DNA of 64,000 nucleotides from Buchnera aphidicola (Periphyllus lyropictus) (GTDB taxonomy: Bacteria > Pseudomonadota > Gammaproteobacteria > Enterobacterales > Enterobacteriaceae), in NCBI RefSeq assembly GCF_024029895.1, contig NZ_CP097457.1, positions 310,001 to 374,000 on the forward strand. The letters are read 5' to 3'. The notes under the pieces were generated by a model. That model was not told where the DNA came from, did no database searches, and was given only the letters and a program-made list of their open reading frames with translations. The position numbers and the translations under genes are program-made. The stretch's first letter is position 1; every line of letters starts with the position of its first letter. Below, in pieces: positions 44,278 to 53,908 of this stretch.

Positions 44278-44958
44278 ATGGATTATACTGAAACAAAAAA
44301 AATACAAAAAATATTAGGATACGTATATAATGAAAAAAAACTTTTAAAACTAGCACTAACACATAGAAGCTCTAGTATGAAACATAATGAAAGATTAGAA
44401 TTTTTAGGAGATTCTATCTTAAATTTTGTAATTGCTACAGCTTTATATAAATTTTTTCCTAAAATCAATGAAGGAGATATGAGTAGAATGAGAGCAACAT
44501 TAGTAAGAGAACATACTCTAGCAAAAATAGCTCATGAATTTGATTTAGGAGAATATTTAAAATTAGGAAAAGGAGAATTAAAAAGTGGTGGATTTCAAAG
44601 AGAATCAATATTAGCAAACGCTATTGAAGCAATAATTGGAAGTATATTTTTAGACAGTAATATAAAAACAGTAGAAAAATTGATTCTAAAATGGTACAAA
44701 AAAAGATTAGAAAAAATTAGTCCTGGAGATACTCAAAAAGATTCTAAAACAAGATTACAAGAATATCTTCAATTTAAACATTTACCACTTCCTACATATA
44801 CTGTAGTAAAAATATATGGAGAAGCACACAGTCAATTATTTACTATTCAATGTAAAATATTAAATATTTCTGAAAATATAATTGGAATTGGTTTAAGTAG
44901 AAGAAAAGCAGAACAAAATGCTGCTCAATATGCATTAATAAAATTAGGAATTGAGTGA
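44278..44958 (+). CDS. rnc: ribonuclease III
   Basis: Double-strand-specific endonuclease that cuts the rRNA processing stalks. The 226 residues equal E. coli, and numbering matches: Glu38, Glu41 and Asp45 in [10 protein letters not shown], Glu65 and Glu117. E. coli Asp114 (ILADTVEA) is Asn114 here (ILANAIEA), a metal-site change whose effect is uncertain. The double-stranded-RNA-binding domain (about 155-226) ends with [14 protein letters not shown]. The stop overlaps the era GTG start by 4 bp. Its expected substrate, a 26-bp stalk around 16S rRNA, is at 50.3-52.0 kb. Confidence 0.96.
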   Translation: MDYTETKKIQKILGYVYNEKKLLKLALTHRSSSMKHNERLEFLGDSILNFVIATALYKFFPKINEGDMSRMRATLVREHTLAKIAHEFDLGEYLKLGKGELKSGGFQRESILANAIEAIIGSIFLDSNIKTVEKLILKWYKKRLEKISPGDTQKDSKTRLQEYLQFKHLPLPTYTVVKIYGEAHSQLFTIQCKILNISENIIGIGLSRRKAEQNAAQYALIKLGIE

Positions 44959-45830
44959 AAACTAAAAAAGAACATTGTGGAAAAATTGCTATTATTGGAG
45001 ATCAAAATTCAGGAAAATCAACTTTAATGAATATATTGATCAAAAAAAAAATATCAATTACATCAAAAAAAAAAAATACCACACAACAAAACATAACAGG
45101 AATTAAAACAAAAAAAAAATATCAATTTATTTATATTGATACTCCTGGATTTAAAAAAAGAGAAAAAAATAAAAAATATTCTATAAAAAAAATTATTAAT
45201 TTTCAAAATTATATATTTAAAGATTTAACAATAGTTTTATTAGTTATTGAAAAAACATTTTTTAATAATAATCATATTAATATTATTAATTTATTAAAAA
45301 AAAAAAAAATTCCTATAATAATAATTATTAATAAATCTGATAAAATAAAAAAAAAAAATATATTATTACCTTTTATAAAATATTTAAATAAACAATTAAA
45401 TATTAAAAAAATTATACCATGTTCTGCTAAAACAGGAGAAAATATAAAAATTTTAAAAAAAATTATTAAAAAATATATACCAATAAAAAAACATATTTAT
45501 AAAAATAATGTAAATGATAATTTATCTTTAAAATTTAAAATTCATGAAATTATAAGAGAAAAAATAATGAGATATTTTGGAGATGAATTACCATATACAA
45601 TTAATATAAAAATTTTTTCTATTAAAGAAAACATAAAAAAAGAAATGATTATAAAAACTTTTATATATTTAAAACATGAAAGACAAAAAAAAATCTTTAT
45701 TGGAAAAAATGGAGAAAAAATTAAATTACTTAGTTTATTAACAAAAAAAAGTTTAGAAAAAATACTACTTAAAAAAATTCATTTATATATTTGGATTAAA
45801 TATAAAAAAAATTATCAAAAATGTTTATAA
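44955..45830 (+). CDS. era: GTPase Era
   Basis: GTPase with a KH domain that binds the 16S rRNA 3' end during 30S assembly. It starts with GTG at 44955, inside GTGA overlapping the rnc stop, so translation is coupled. G1 is GDQNSGKST (15-23), DTPG near 60, NKSD near 119, and the KH region has [12 protein letters not shown]. The 291 residues lack the last about 10 of E. coli Era. The sequence is extremely Lys/Ile-rich but all G motifs are intact. Confidence 0.95.
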   Translation: MKTKKEHCGKIAIIGDQNSGKSTLMNILIKKKISITSKKKNTTQQNITGIKTKKKYQFIYIDTPGFKKREKNKKYSIKKIINFQNYIFKDLTIVLLVIEKTFFNNNHINIINLLKKKKIPIIIIINKSDKIKKKNILLPFIKYLNKQLNIKKIIPCSAKTGENIKILKKIIKKYIPIKKHIYKNNVNDNLSLKFKIHEIIREKIMRYFGDELPYTINIKIFSIKENIKKEMIIKTFIYLKHERQKKIFIGKNGEKIKLLSLLTKKSLEKILLKKIHLYIWIKYKKNYQKCL

Positions 45831-45871
45831 TATAATTTTTTATAATCTATAACAAAAGAAAATAATAAAAA

Positions 45872-46249
45872 ATGAAAATTATAGGAATTGGTATTGATAT
45901 TTTAAAAATAAAAAGATTAAAAAGAATCATAAAAATATATAAAGATAAATTTATAAAAAAAATTTTATCAAAAAAAGAAATTAAAAAATATAAAAAAAAA
46001 AAAAGAAAAATTAATTTTTTAGCTAAAAGTTTTGTAATAAAAGAAGCTACATGTAAAGCTTTAGGAACAGGAATGAAAAAAGGAATATCATTTAAAAGTA
46101 TTGAAATATACAAAAATAAATTAAATAAACCTAAAATAAATTATTTATCAAAAGCTTTAAAAAAAAAAAGAAAATTAGGAGTTAAAAAATCTCATATCAG
46201 TTTTACTGATGAAAAAAAATATGCTCAAGCAATTGTTATTTTAGAATAA
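45872..46249 (+). CDS. acpS: holo-[acyl-carrier-protein] synthase
   Basis: Attaches 4'-phosphopantetheine to ACP. The 125 residues match E. coli (126). The metal-binding Asp is in IGIGIDILKI (Asp9), the Glu in FVIKEATCKALGTG near 54-67, and the C-terminal HISFTDEKKYAQAIVI is typical. It is the last gene of the lepA run. Its 3' end is 2 bp from the 3' end of tadA. It contains an in-frame A13 tract. Confidence 0.94.
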   Translation: MKIIGIGIDILKIKRLKRIIKIYKDKFIKKILSKKEIKKYKKKKRKINFLAKSFVIKEATCKALGTGMKKGISFKSIEIYKNKLNKPKINYLSKALKKKRKLGVKKSHISFTDEKKYAQAIVILE

Positions 46250-46251
46250 TT

Positions 46252-46713
46252 TTATGACCTTTTTTTATAAAAAAATTGTTTTAATAAAATAGAACATTCT
46301 TTTTTCAAAACATTTTTTATAATTTTAATTTTTTTATTTTTAAAATTTAAAATATCATTAATATCATAAAATATTTTATTATAATTTTTATAATTTTTTG
46401 CTCCTATTACTAATTTATTAATTCTACTATGTAAAATAGCTCCTAAACACATTAAACAAGGCTCTAAAGTTACATATAAAGTAGATTTTAATAATCTATA
46501 ATTTTTTAAAAATTTTCCTCCTTTACTTAATGCAATAATTTCTGCATGACTTGTTGGATTATTATTATTTATGGAACTATTCCATCCTATTCCAATTATT
46601 TTTTTGGAATTTATTAATAATGAACCAACAGGTACCTCTCCTTGATTATATGCAATATTAGCTAAAAGTAAAGAAATTCTCATCCAATTTTCATGTTTTT
46701 TTTTACTATTCAT
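46252..46713 (-). CDS. tadA: tRNA-specific adenosine deaminase
   Basis: Zinc enzyme making inosine at the wobble position of tRNA-Arg(ACG). Zinc ligands and the catalytic Glu are visible: HAEI (His56, Glu58) and PCLMCLGAI (Cys86, Cys89). The 153 residues match the family. It is on the minus strand after smpB (25-bp gap) and convergent with acpS. Confidence 0.95.
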   Translation of the reverse strand: MNSKKKHENWMRISLLLANIAYNQGEVPVGSLLINSKKIIGIGWNSSINNNNPTSHAEIIALSKGGKFLKNYRLLKSTLYVTLEPCLMCLGAILHSRINKLVIGAKNYKNYNKIFYDINDILNFKNKKIKIIKNVLKKECSILLKQFFYKKRS

Positions 46714-46738
46714 AATTTTATATATTTTAATTTAATTA

Positions 46739-47230
46739 TTAAATTTTAAATTTTTTAGAAATTCTAGATAATTCTCTTTTTAAAACTTTATTTTTTTTTT
46801 CTTTTCTTTTATCGTATAATTTTTTTCCTATAGCTAAACCTATTTTTAATTTACAAAAAGATTTTTTCCAAAAAATAGAAATAGGAATAACAGTATATCT
46901 AAATTTTTTCATTTCACTAGAAATAAAATCAATTTCTTTTCTTAAAAGTAACAATTTTCTATTTCTATTAAAATTATTAATAAAAGAAAATGAAACATTA
47001 GTTGTTTTTAAAGGTTGTATTTCACAATTAAATAAAAATAATTCGCAAGAACGTAATAAAACATAACTATTACTAATATTAATTTTTCCTTTTCGAATAG
47101 ATTTAACTTCCCATCCTTTTAAAGAAATTCCAGCAGTAAAAATTTTTTTAATAAAAAAATTATGTTTAGCTTTTTTATTTACAGAAATAATTTTTTTTTG
47201 ATAGTATTTTTTTTTTATTAACATACACAA
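46739..47230 (-). CDS. smpB: SsrA-binding protein SmpB
   Basis: Partner of tmRNA in ribosome rescue. The 163 residues match E. coli (160). NKKAKHNFFIKKIFTAGISL, GWEVKSIRKGKINISNSYV and the C-terminal basic tail after GKKLYDKRKEKK are typical. The tmRNA gene itself is not in this window. Confidence 0.95.
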   Translation of the reverse strand: MCMLIKKKYYQKKIISVNKKAKHNFFIKKIFTAGISLKGWEVKSIRKGKINISNSYVLLRSCELFLFNCEIQPLKTTNVSFSFINNFNRNRKLLLLRKEIDFISSEMKKFRYTVIPISIFWKKSFCKLKIGLAIGKKLYDKRKEKKNKVLKRELSRISKKFKI

Positions 47231-47345
47231 ATTTTTTTTAATAAATTATAATTTTTTAAAATTATTTTATAAAAGATTTTAAAATTTTTTAATATTTTTA
47301 AAAATAAATAAAAAATTATAAAAAGTTTTATAATTTTTTATATAA

Positions 47346-47882
47346 TTAATTTTTAATTAAATTTTTTGAAACTGAAACCATAGCAGCTCTTAATAAACGA
47401 TTGTTTAATAAATATCCTTTTTGTAAAACTTCTATAACATTATTTTTTTTTATTTTTTTAGAATTTTTTAAAAAAATAGCTTGATGTATAGTTGGATCAA
47501 AAGGAACATTTATTTTGTCAATAATAGAAACATTATTTTCAGTTAAAATATTCAATAAAAAACAATTATTTTTATATAATTTTTTTGAAATTAAATCATT
47601 AGAATTTTTAATATTTTTAAAAGCCATTTCTAAACTATCTATAATAGGTAATAAATTAATAAAATATTTTTCTAAAGAAAATTTATAAATAATTTCTAAA
47701 TCTTTATCTAATCTTAATTTTATTTTATTTATTTTTTCTTTTTCTATATTTTTTAAGATAATATATTTATTTATTAACTTTTCTTCTTTTTTTTTTAATG
47801 ATTTTAAAATTTTGTTATTTTTTTTTACATCTTTTTTTCTAAATTTAATATTTTTAAAAATATTTTTTTCTTTTAAAGTCAT
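47346..47882 (-). CDS. grpE: nucleotide exchange factor GrpE
   Basis: DnaK co-chaperone. A long N-terminal lysine-rich coiled coil (about 15-85) precedes the beta-domain with FDPTIHQAIF and VIEVLQKGYLLNNRLLRAAMVSVSK, the GrpE signature. 178 residues against 197 in E. coli, shortened in the disordered N-terminus. AGGAGA precedes the ATG. It follows gpt by about 25 bp. Confidence 0.94.
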   Translation of the reverse strand: MTLKEKNIFKNIKFRKKDVKKNNKILKSLKKKEEKLINKYIILKNIEKEKINKIKLRLDKDLEIIYKFSLEKYFINLLPIIDSLEMAFKNIKNSNDLISKKLYKNNCFLLNILTENNVSIIDKINVPFDPTIHQAIFLKNSKKIKKNNVIEVLQKGYLLNNRLLRAAMVSVSKNLIKN

Positions 47883-47906
47883 ATGTTCTCCTAAAAAATT
47901 TTTATA

Positions 47907-48368
47907 TTATTGATCTTTTACTAAAGGATCTCTATAAGAAAAAAACATATCCCAAGGTTGTTCAATCCAAGTATCTTGAGGAATATCTATAATATAATCA
48001 TCTACATAAGAACAACCTAATGGTTTAGCAAAAATAGTTACAAAAAATGCTTTAGGATACATTTCTCTAACAATTTTTGCAGTTCTTCCTGTATCTACTA
48101 AATCATCTATAATTAAAATATCTTTTCCTATACTTTTAACTTTTTTAATAATTTTTAATTTTTTATATAACATATTTTTATAACTTGATATACATATAGT
48201 ATCAATATATCTTATTCCTAATTCACGAGATAAAATAGAACAAGGAACCAAACCACCTCTACTTACTGCAAATATTCCTTTCCATGATTTTTTATTACAT
48301 AAACGTGTAGCTAAAATTTTAGTATAAATATGAAGCATATCCCAAGTAACAATATATTTTTTTTTCAT
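47907..48368 (-). CDS. gpt: xanthine-guanine phosphoribosyltransferase
   Basis: Purine salvage: attaches PRPP to guanine or xanthine. The start is the ATG at 48368, giving [17 protein letters not shown], which matches E. coli [17 protein letters not shown]; a further 15 open codons upstream have no homology. The PRPP motif is [14 protein letters not shown], with [12 protein letters not shown] before it and [12 protein letters not shown] near the end. Confidence 0.95.
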   Translation of the reverse strand: MKKKYIVTWDMLHIYTKILATRLCNKKSWKGIFAVSRGGLVPCSILSRELGIRYIDTICISSYKNMLYKKLKIIKKVKSIGKDILIIDDLVDTGRTAKIVREMYPKAFFVTIFAKPLGCSYVDDYIIDIPQDTWIEQPWDMFFSYRDPLVKDQ

Positions 48369-48529
48369 AATAATTCTTAAAAAAAAACTAATAAAAAATA
48401 AAAAATTTAACAAAAAATATAATTAAATTTTTTAAATAACTAACAAATATAAAAAATAAGATTTTTATTATTTTAAAATTAATTAAATTTAAATATAATG
48501 GAATAAAAAAATGATAGGATAAATTTTAT

Positions 48530-48603
48530 CGGTGCGGACGGGACTTGAACCCGTGACCTCCGGCGTGACAGGCCGATATTCTAACCATCTGAACTACCGC
48601 ACC
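48530..48603 (-). tRNA. tRNA-Asp (GTC)
   Basis: A G/C-rich island folds into a 74-nt cloverleaf on the minus strand: acceptor GGTGCGG/CCGCACC, D-arm starting TAGTTCAGATGGTTAGA, anticodon loop CCTGTCACG with GTC, T-loop GGTTCAAGTCC, discriminator G. The 3' CCA is not encoded. Confidence 0.97.
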
Positions 48604-48674
48604 AAATTATTAAAATATATTTTTTATTAATTATAACTATAATTTCATAAAAAAACAACAATTTGTTAATTTGA

Positions 48675-49391
48675 TTAAGTTAACCAAAGACATTTTCCAT
48701 TTTTCTTCATTTTTTTTAGATATTTTTTATGTAAATTTATTTCTGAAACATTTGCTTTTTTAAATATAGGAGTATATTTAAATTTATTTTCTTTTGGTCT
48801 TTTTAAAATGTTATGATTAGAATTATTATTCATGAAAAAAAAAGATTTTTGAGAAGAAGTCATTAATAAATACACTTGAGCTAACAATTTAGCATCTAAA
48901 ATAGCACTATGTAATTTTCTATTATAATTGATTTTATAACGTTTACATAAAGCTTCTAAACTATTTTTTTTTCCTGGAAATATTTTTCTTGATAATTTTA
49001 AAGTATCTAAGATAGTACAAAAATTTAATATATCTGGAATTTTTTTATTTAACATAGTTAATTCATAATTAATAAAACCTAAATCAAATTTAGCATTATG
49101 AATAATTAATTGAGAATTTTTTATATAATTTAAAAATTTTTTATAAATTTCAGAAAAAATAGGTTTATTTATTAAAAAATTATCAGAAATTCCATGAATT
49201 TTATATGCTTCTTTTTCTACTAAACGATTAGGTTTAATATAAGTATGAAAAATATTTTTAGTAATTTTTCTATCAATAATCTCAATTGCTCCAATTTCTA
49301 TAATACGATGATTTAAATATATTGGACCTGAAGAATTAATTCCAGTTGTCTCAGTATCAAGAACTACTTTTCTAGAAAATTTTTTATTCAT
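48675..49391 (-). CDS. dnaQ: DNA polymerase III epsilon subunit (3'-5' proofreading exonuclease)
   Basis: Proofreading exonuclease of the replicative polymerase; partner of DnaE (58.4 kb). The 238 residues match E. coli (243). The DEDDh active site is visible as LDTETTGI (Asp12, Glu14), HNAKFDLGF, and HSAILDAKLLAQVY. Divergent from rnhA with a 39-bp gap, the same arrangement as in E. coli. Confidence 0.96.
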   Translation of the reverse strand: MNKKFSRKVVLDTETTGINSSGPIYLNHRIIEIGAIEIIDRKITKNIFHTYIKPNRLVEKEAYKIHGISDNFLINKPIFSEIYKKFLNYIKNSQLIIHNAKFDLGFINYELTMLNKKIPDILNFCTILDTLKLSRKIFPGKKNSLEALCKRYKINYNRKLHSAILDAKLLAQVYLLMTSSQKSFFFMNNNSNHNILKRPKENKFKYTPIFKKANVSEINLHKKYLKKMKKNGKCLWLT

Positions 49392-49430
49392 ATTTTTGTT
49401 TTAATGAAAATATATTTAAGGAAATAAATA

Positions 49431-49913
49431 ATGAAAAAAATAATTAACATATTTAGTGATGGATCTTGTTTAGGAAATCCAGGACCAGGAGGATATTGTA
49501 CAATTATTAAATATAAAAAAAAAAAAAAAATATTTAGTTCAGGTTTTTTTTTCACAACAAATAATAGAATGGAATTAATGAGTGTAATTATTGGAATAAA
49601 AAAAATTAAAATAGCTTCAAAAATTATTATTAATACTGACAGTAAATATGTAAATTATGGAGTAACAAAATGGATGAAAATTTGGATAAAAAATAATTGG
49701 TTAAAAAAAAATAATAAAAAAGTAAAAAATATTGATCTTTGGAAGAAATTAAATAAACTTATTAAAAAACATATAAAAATTAATTGGAATTGGGTAAAAA
49801 GTCATTCAGGTCAATTAGAAAACGAATTATGTGATTTACGAGCTAAAAAAGAAGCAAAAAATCCAAAAAAAATAGATAAAGGGTATATTTTAAAAAAATT
49901 TAAAAATAAATAA
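49431..49913 (+). CDS. rnhA: ribonuclease HI
   Basis: Cleaves RNA in RNA-DNA hybrids. The catalytic acids match E. coli numbering: Asp10 (FSDGSCLGNPGPGGY), Glu48 (NNRMELM), Asp70 (NTDSKYV), with the final Asp in ELCDLRAKK. 160 residues. AAGGAA precedes the ATG. Codons 29-33 form an in-frame A16 run (49515-49530), long enough that some transcripts may be frameshifted. Confidence 0.96.
   Translation: MKKIINIFSDGSCLGNPGPGGYCTIIKYKKKKKIFSSGFFFTTNNRMELMSVIIGIKKIKIASKIIINTDSKYVNYGVTKWMKIWIKNNWLKKNNKKVKNIDLWKKLNKLIKKHIKINWNWVKSHSGQLENELCDLRAKKEAKNPKKIDKGYILKKFKNK
49515..49530 (+). repeat. in-frame A16 tract inside rnhA
   Basis: Sixteen consecutive A encode a lysine run in the loop after IIKYK. The frame is intact on both sides, in contrast to the A18 tract in sucA. 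Confidence 0.9.
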
Positions 49914-50097
49914 AAAAAGATAAAATTTTTATAATAAATTATTTTATAATTAAAATAAAATTATTTAAAAAAATTAATTTTTAATATTTTTTTATTTTTT
50001 TTTTTTTTTTTTTGATTTATTTTATTTTTAAAAGGGATTAAAAAATTTAATTAAAAAATTAATTATAAAAAATTATAATTTATTAAAAAAAAATTTC
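49914..50097. other. rnhA/tRNA-Ala convergent spacer with a T19 run
   Basis: A/T-only spacer with T19 at 49995-50013 and a small 8-bp hairpin (50062-50069 with 50074-50081) just downstream of tRNA-Ala on its transcribed strand. It may contain the terminators of both rnhA and the rrs operon. No 23S or 5S gene follows. Confidence 0.5.
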
Positions 50098-50170
50098 TGG
50101 AGCTAAGCGGGATCGAACCGCTGACCTCCTGCTTGCAAAGCAGGCGCTCTCCCTGCTGAGCTATAGCCCC
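50098..50170 (-). tRNA. tRNA-Ala (TGC)
   Basis: 73-nt cloverleaf on the minus strand starting GGGGCTATAGCTCAG, with anticodon loop CTTTGCAAG (TGC), T-loop GGTTCGATCC and discriminator A. It is the last gene of the rrs-tRNA-Ile-tRNA-Ala transcript. CCA is not encoded. Confidence 0.97.
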
Positions 50171-50207
50171 TAAAAATTAAATTTTATTTTTAAGATAAAG
50201 GTGTTAA

Positions 50208-50281
<74 letters not shown>

Positions 50282-50292
50282 TTTTAAAGCTC

Positions 50293-50318
50293 AAATATCA
50301 GAAAATTTGTGTGGGCAC
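50293..50318 (-). other. 3' arm of the 16S rRNA processing stalk
   Basis: This 26-nt segment is the exact reverse complement of 51971-51996. The two flank the 16S gene and would pair in the precursor RNA, as the RNase III stalk does in E. coli. A small 8-bp hairpin (50316-50323 with 50331-50338) lies just after the mature 3' end. Confidence 0.85.
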
Positions 50319-50343
50319 TTATATAATTTTTATAAGTGACTTT

Positions 50344-51904
<1,561 letters not shown>

Positions 51905-51970
51905 TTAAAACTTTGTATAAAGCAAATTTAATACATTTTTACTTAATAATTTTTGCACTTAAATTTTTCT

Positions 51971-51996
51971 GTGCCCACACAAATTTTCTGATATTT
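51971..51996 (-). other. 5' arm of the 16S rRNA processing stalk
   Basis: Perfect 26-nt partner of 50293-50318, located in the leader about 66 nt before the mature 16S 5' end and directly after boxA, as in E. coli rrn leaders. It includes the conserved segment TGTGTGGGCAC. Confidence 0.85.
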
Positions 51997-52008
51997 TTTA
52001 AAAGAGCG
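51997..52008 (-). promoter_or_regulatory. rrs leader boxA antitermination element
   Basis: CGCTCTTTTAAA on the minus strand corresponds in sequence and position to E. coli boxA (TGCTCTTTAACA), which sits directly before the ATCAG...TGTGTGGGCAC stalk. It is the NusB-S10 loading site of the rRNA antitermination complex, of which SuhB is a component in E. coli. Confidence 0.7.
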
Positions 52009-52028
52009 TAACTAATTAAAGTTTTTTA

Positions 52029-52057
52029 ATAATATATTATATTTAAATTCTTGTCAA
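52029..52057 (-). promoter_or_regulatory. rrs promoter
   Basis: On the minus strand a perfect -35 TTGACA (52052-52057) is followed after 17 nt by the -10 TATTAT (52029-52034). Transcription would start near 52021, giving a leader of about 117 nt with boxA and the processing stalk before 16S. Confidence 0.65.
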
Positions 52058-52175
52058 ATATATTTTTAAATTTTATTAAAAAAATTAAATAAATAAATAT
52101 AATATATAAAATTTAATTAAATTATTATTTAGTACAATAAATTATTAATATGAAATTTAAAATAAAAGGTATTTT

Positions 52176-53900
52176 ATGAAAATTAAATCTATATTAAAAA
52201 AAAAAATAAAAAAAATGTTTTTTAAAAATAACTATAATAAAAAAATTAAAATAATTATACAAAAAAATAAAAACATAAAAAATGGACACTATCAATTAAA
52301 TAATTTATTTAATATTTCTAAAATCTACAAAACAACTCCAAAAAAATTAGCAAAAAAAATATTAAAAAAAAATAAATTTGATATAATAAAAAAAATGGAA
52401 TTTTCTAAACCATGTTTTATAAATATTTTTTTAAATAAAAAATGGATAGAAAAATCTTTAGAAAAAATTTTAAAAAATAAAAAATTTATTTCACCAATAA
52501 AAAAAAAAACTGTTGTAATTGATTATTCTTCTCCAAATATGGCAAAATCTATGCATGTAGGACATTTAAGATCAACTATAATAGGTGATTCTGTATCAAG
52601 AATAATGGAATATATAGGAAATAAAGTTATACGAGCTAATCATATTGGAGATTGGGGAAACCAATTTGGAATGTTAATTGCATATATAAAAAAAAAAAAT
52701 TTAAAGATATCAAAAAAAATATCAATATCAAAAATAGAAGAAATATATTGTCAAGCAAAAAAATTATATGATAAAAATAAAAAATTCTTAAAAAAAACAA
52801 ATAAATATACAAAAAAATTACAAAAAAAAGAAAAATTTTGTTATAAAATATGGAAAAAAATTGTTAAATTAAACATTAAAGAAAATGAAAAAATATATAA
52901 ATTACTAAATATAAAATTAACTAAAAAAGACATTTTTGGAGAAAGTTTTTACAAAAAAATGTTAAAAAAAATTGTTCAAGATCTATTAAAAAGAAAAATT
53001 GCTACCATAAAAAATGGAAATATTATTGTATTTTTAAAAAATTTTAAAAATAGAAAAGGAAAAAAAATGGGAGTAATTCTTAAAAAAAAAGATGGTTCTT
53101 TTTTATATTCAATTATTGATATTGCATGTATAAAATATAGATATGAACAACTAAAAGCAGAAATTATATTATATTATGTCGATTCTCGTCAAAAACAACA
53201 TTTATTACAAATTTATGAAATTTCAAAAATAGCTGGATATATACCTAACAATATTAAAGTAAAGCATCATATTTTTGGAATGATGCTTTCTGAAAATAAT
53301 CAACCTTTTCAAACAAGATCTGGAAATACAATTAAATTAATAGAATTAATTAAAAAATCTATAAAAAAATCTAAAAAAATTTTAAAAGAAAAAAATAAAT
53401 TAATATCTAAAAAAAAATTAATATCTCTTTCTAAAATAATAGGAATTGGTGCAATTAAATATGCAGATTTATCAAAAAATAGAAAAACTAATTACATTTT
53501 TAATTGGAACCAAATGTTATCTTTTGAAGGAAATACTTCACTTTATATACAATATACTTATACAAGAATTTTATCTATTTTAAGAAAATATAAAAAAAAT
53601 CTTTTAAATATAAAAAATTCTTTTAAAATTTCAAATAACTATGAAACAATTTTATCCATATCTATTTTACAATTTGAAGAAATAATAATAAAATCTTCTA
53701 AAAAAGGGAAACCACATTTATTATGCTCTTATATATATCAATTAGCATCCAAATATTCCAATTTTTATGAAAAATATAATATTTTAAAAGAAAAAAATAA
53801 AAAGATACGTGATAGCAGATTAAAAATATCTTTTTTAGTTTCTAAAATATTAAAAAAAGGATTAAATTTACTTGGAATAAAAGTTTCAAAATCTATTTAG
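52176..53900 (+). CDS. argS: arginyl-tRNA synthetase
   Basis: Class I synthetase for tRNA-Arg. The HIGH-type motif is SPNMAKSMHVGHLRST near 124-139, and the position equivalent to KMSKS has FGMMLSENNQPFQTRSG, as in enterobacterial ArgS. 574 residues (E. coli 577). The N-terminal Add-1 domain is very lysine-rich. AAAAGG precedes the ATG. Its 3' end lies 8 bp from that of flhA, tail to tail. Confidence 0.95.
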   Translation: MKIKSILKKKIKKMFFKNNYNKKIKIIIQKNKNIKNGHYQLNNLFNISKIYKTTPKKLAKKILKKNKFDIIKKMEFSKPCFINIFLNKKWIEKSLEKILKNKKFISPIKKKTVVIDYSSPNMAKSMHVGHLRSTIIGDSVSRIMEYIGNKVIRANHIGDWGNQFGMLIAYIKKKNLKISKKISISKIEEIYCQAKKLYDKNKKFLKKTNKYTKKLQKKEKFCYKIWKKIVKLNIKENEKIYKLLNIKLTKKDIFGESFYKKMLKKIVQDLLKRKIATIKNGNIIVFLKNFKNRKGKKMGVILKKKDGSFLYSIIDIACIKYRYEQLKAEIILYYVDSRQKQHLLQIYEISKIAGYIPNNIKVKHHIFGMMLSENNQPFQTRSGNTIKLIELIKKSIKKSKKILKEKNKLISKKKLISLSKIIGIGAIKYADLSKNRKTNYIFNWNQMLSFEGNTSLYIQYTYTRILSILRKYKKNLLNIKNSFKISNNYETILSISILQFEEIIIKSSKKGKPHLLCSYIYQLASKYSNFYEKYNILKEKNKKIRDSRLKISFLVSKILKKGLNLLGIKVSKSI

Positions 53901-53908
53901 AAATAATT

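Noticed and set aside
48369-48413. N-terminal extension of gpt
   Set aside because: Hydrophobic 15-residue extension with no counterpart in Gpt; it would resemble a signal segment on a cytosolic enzyme. The internal ATG at 48368 aligns with the family start.
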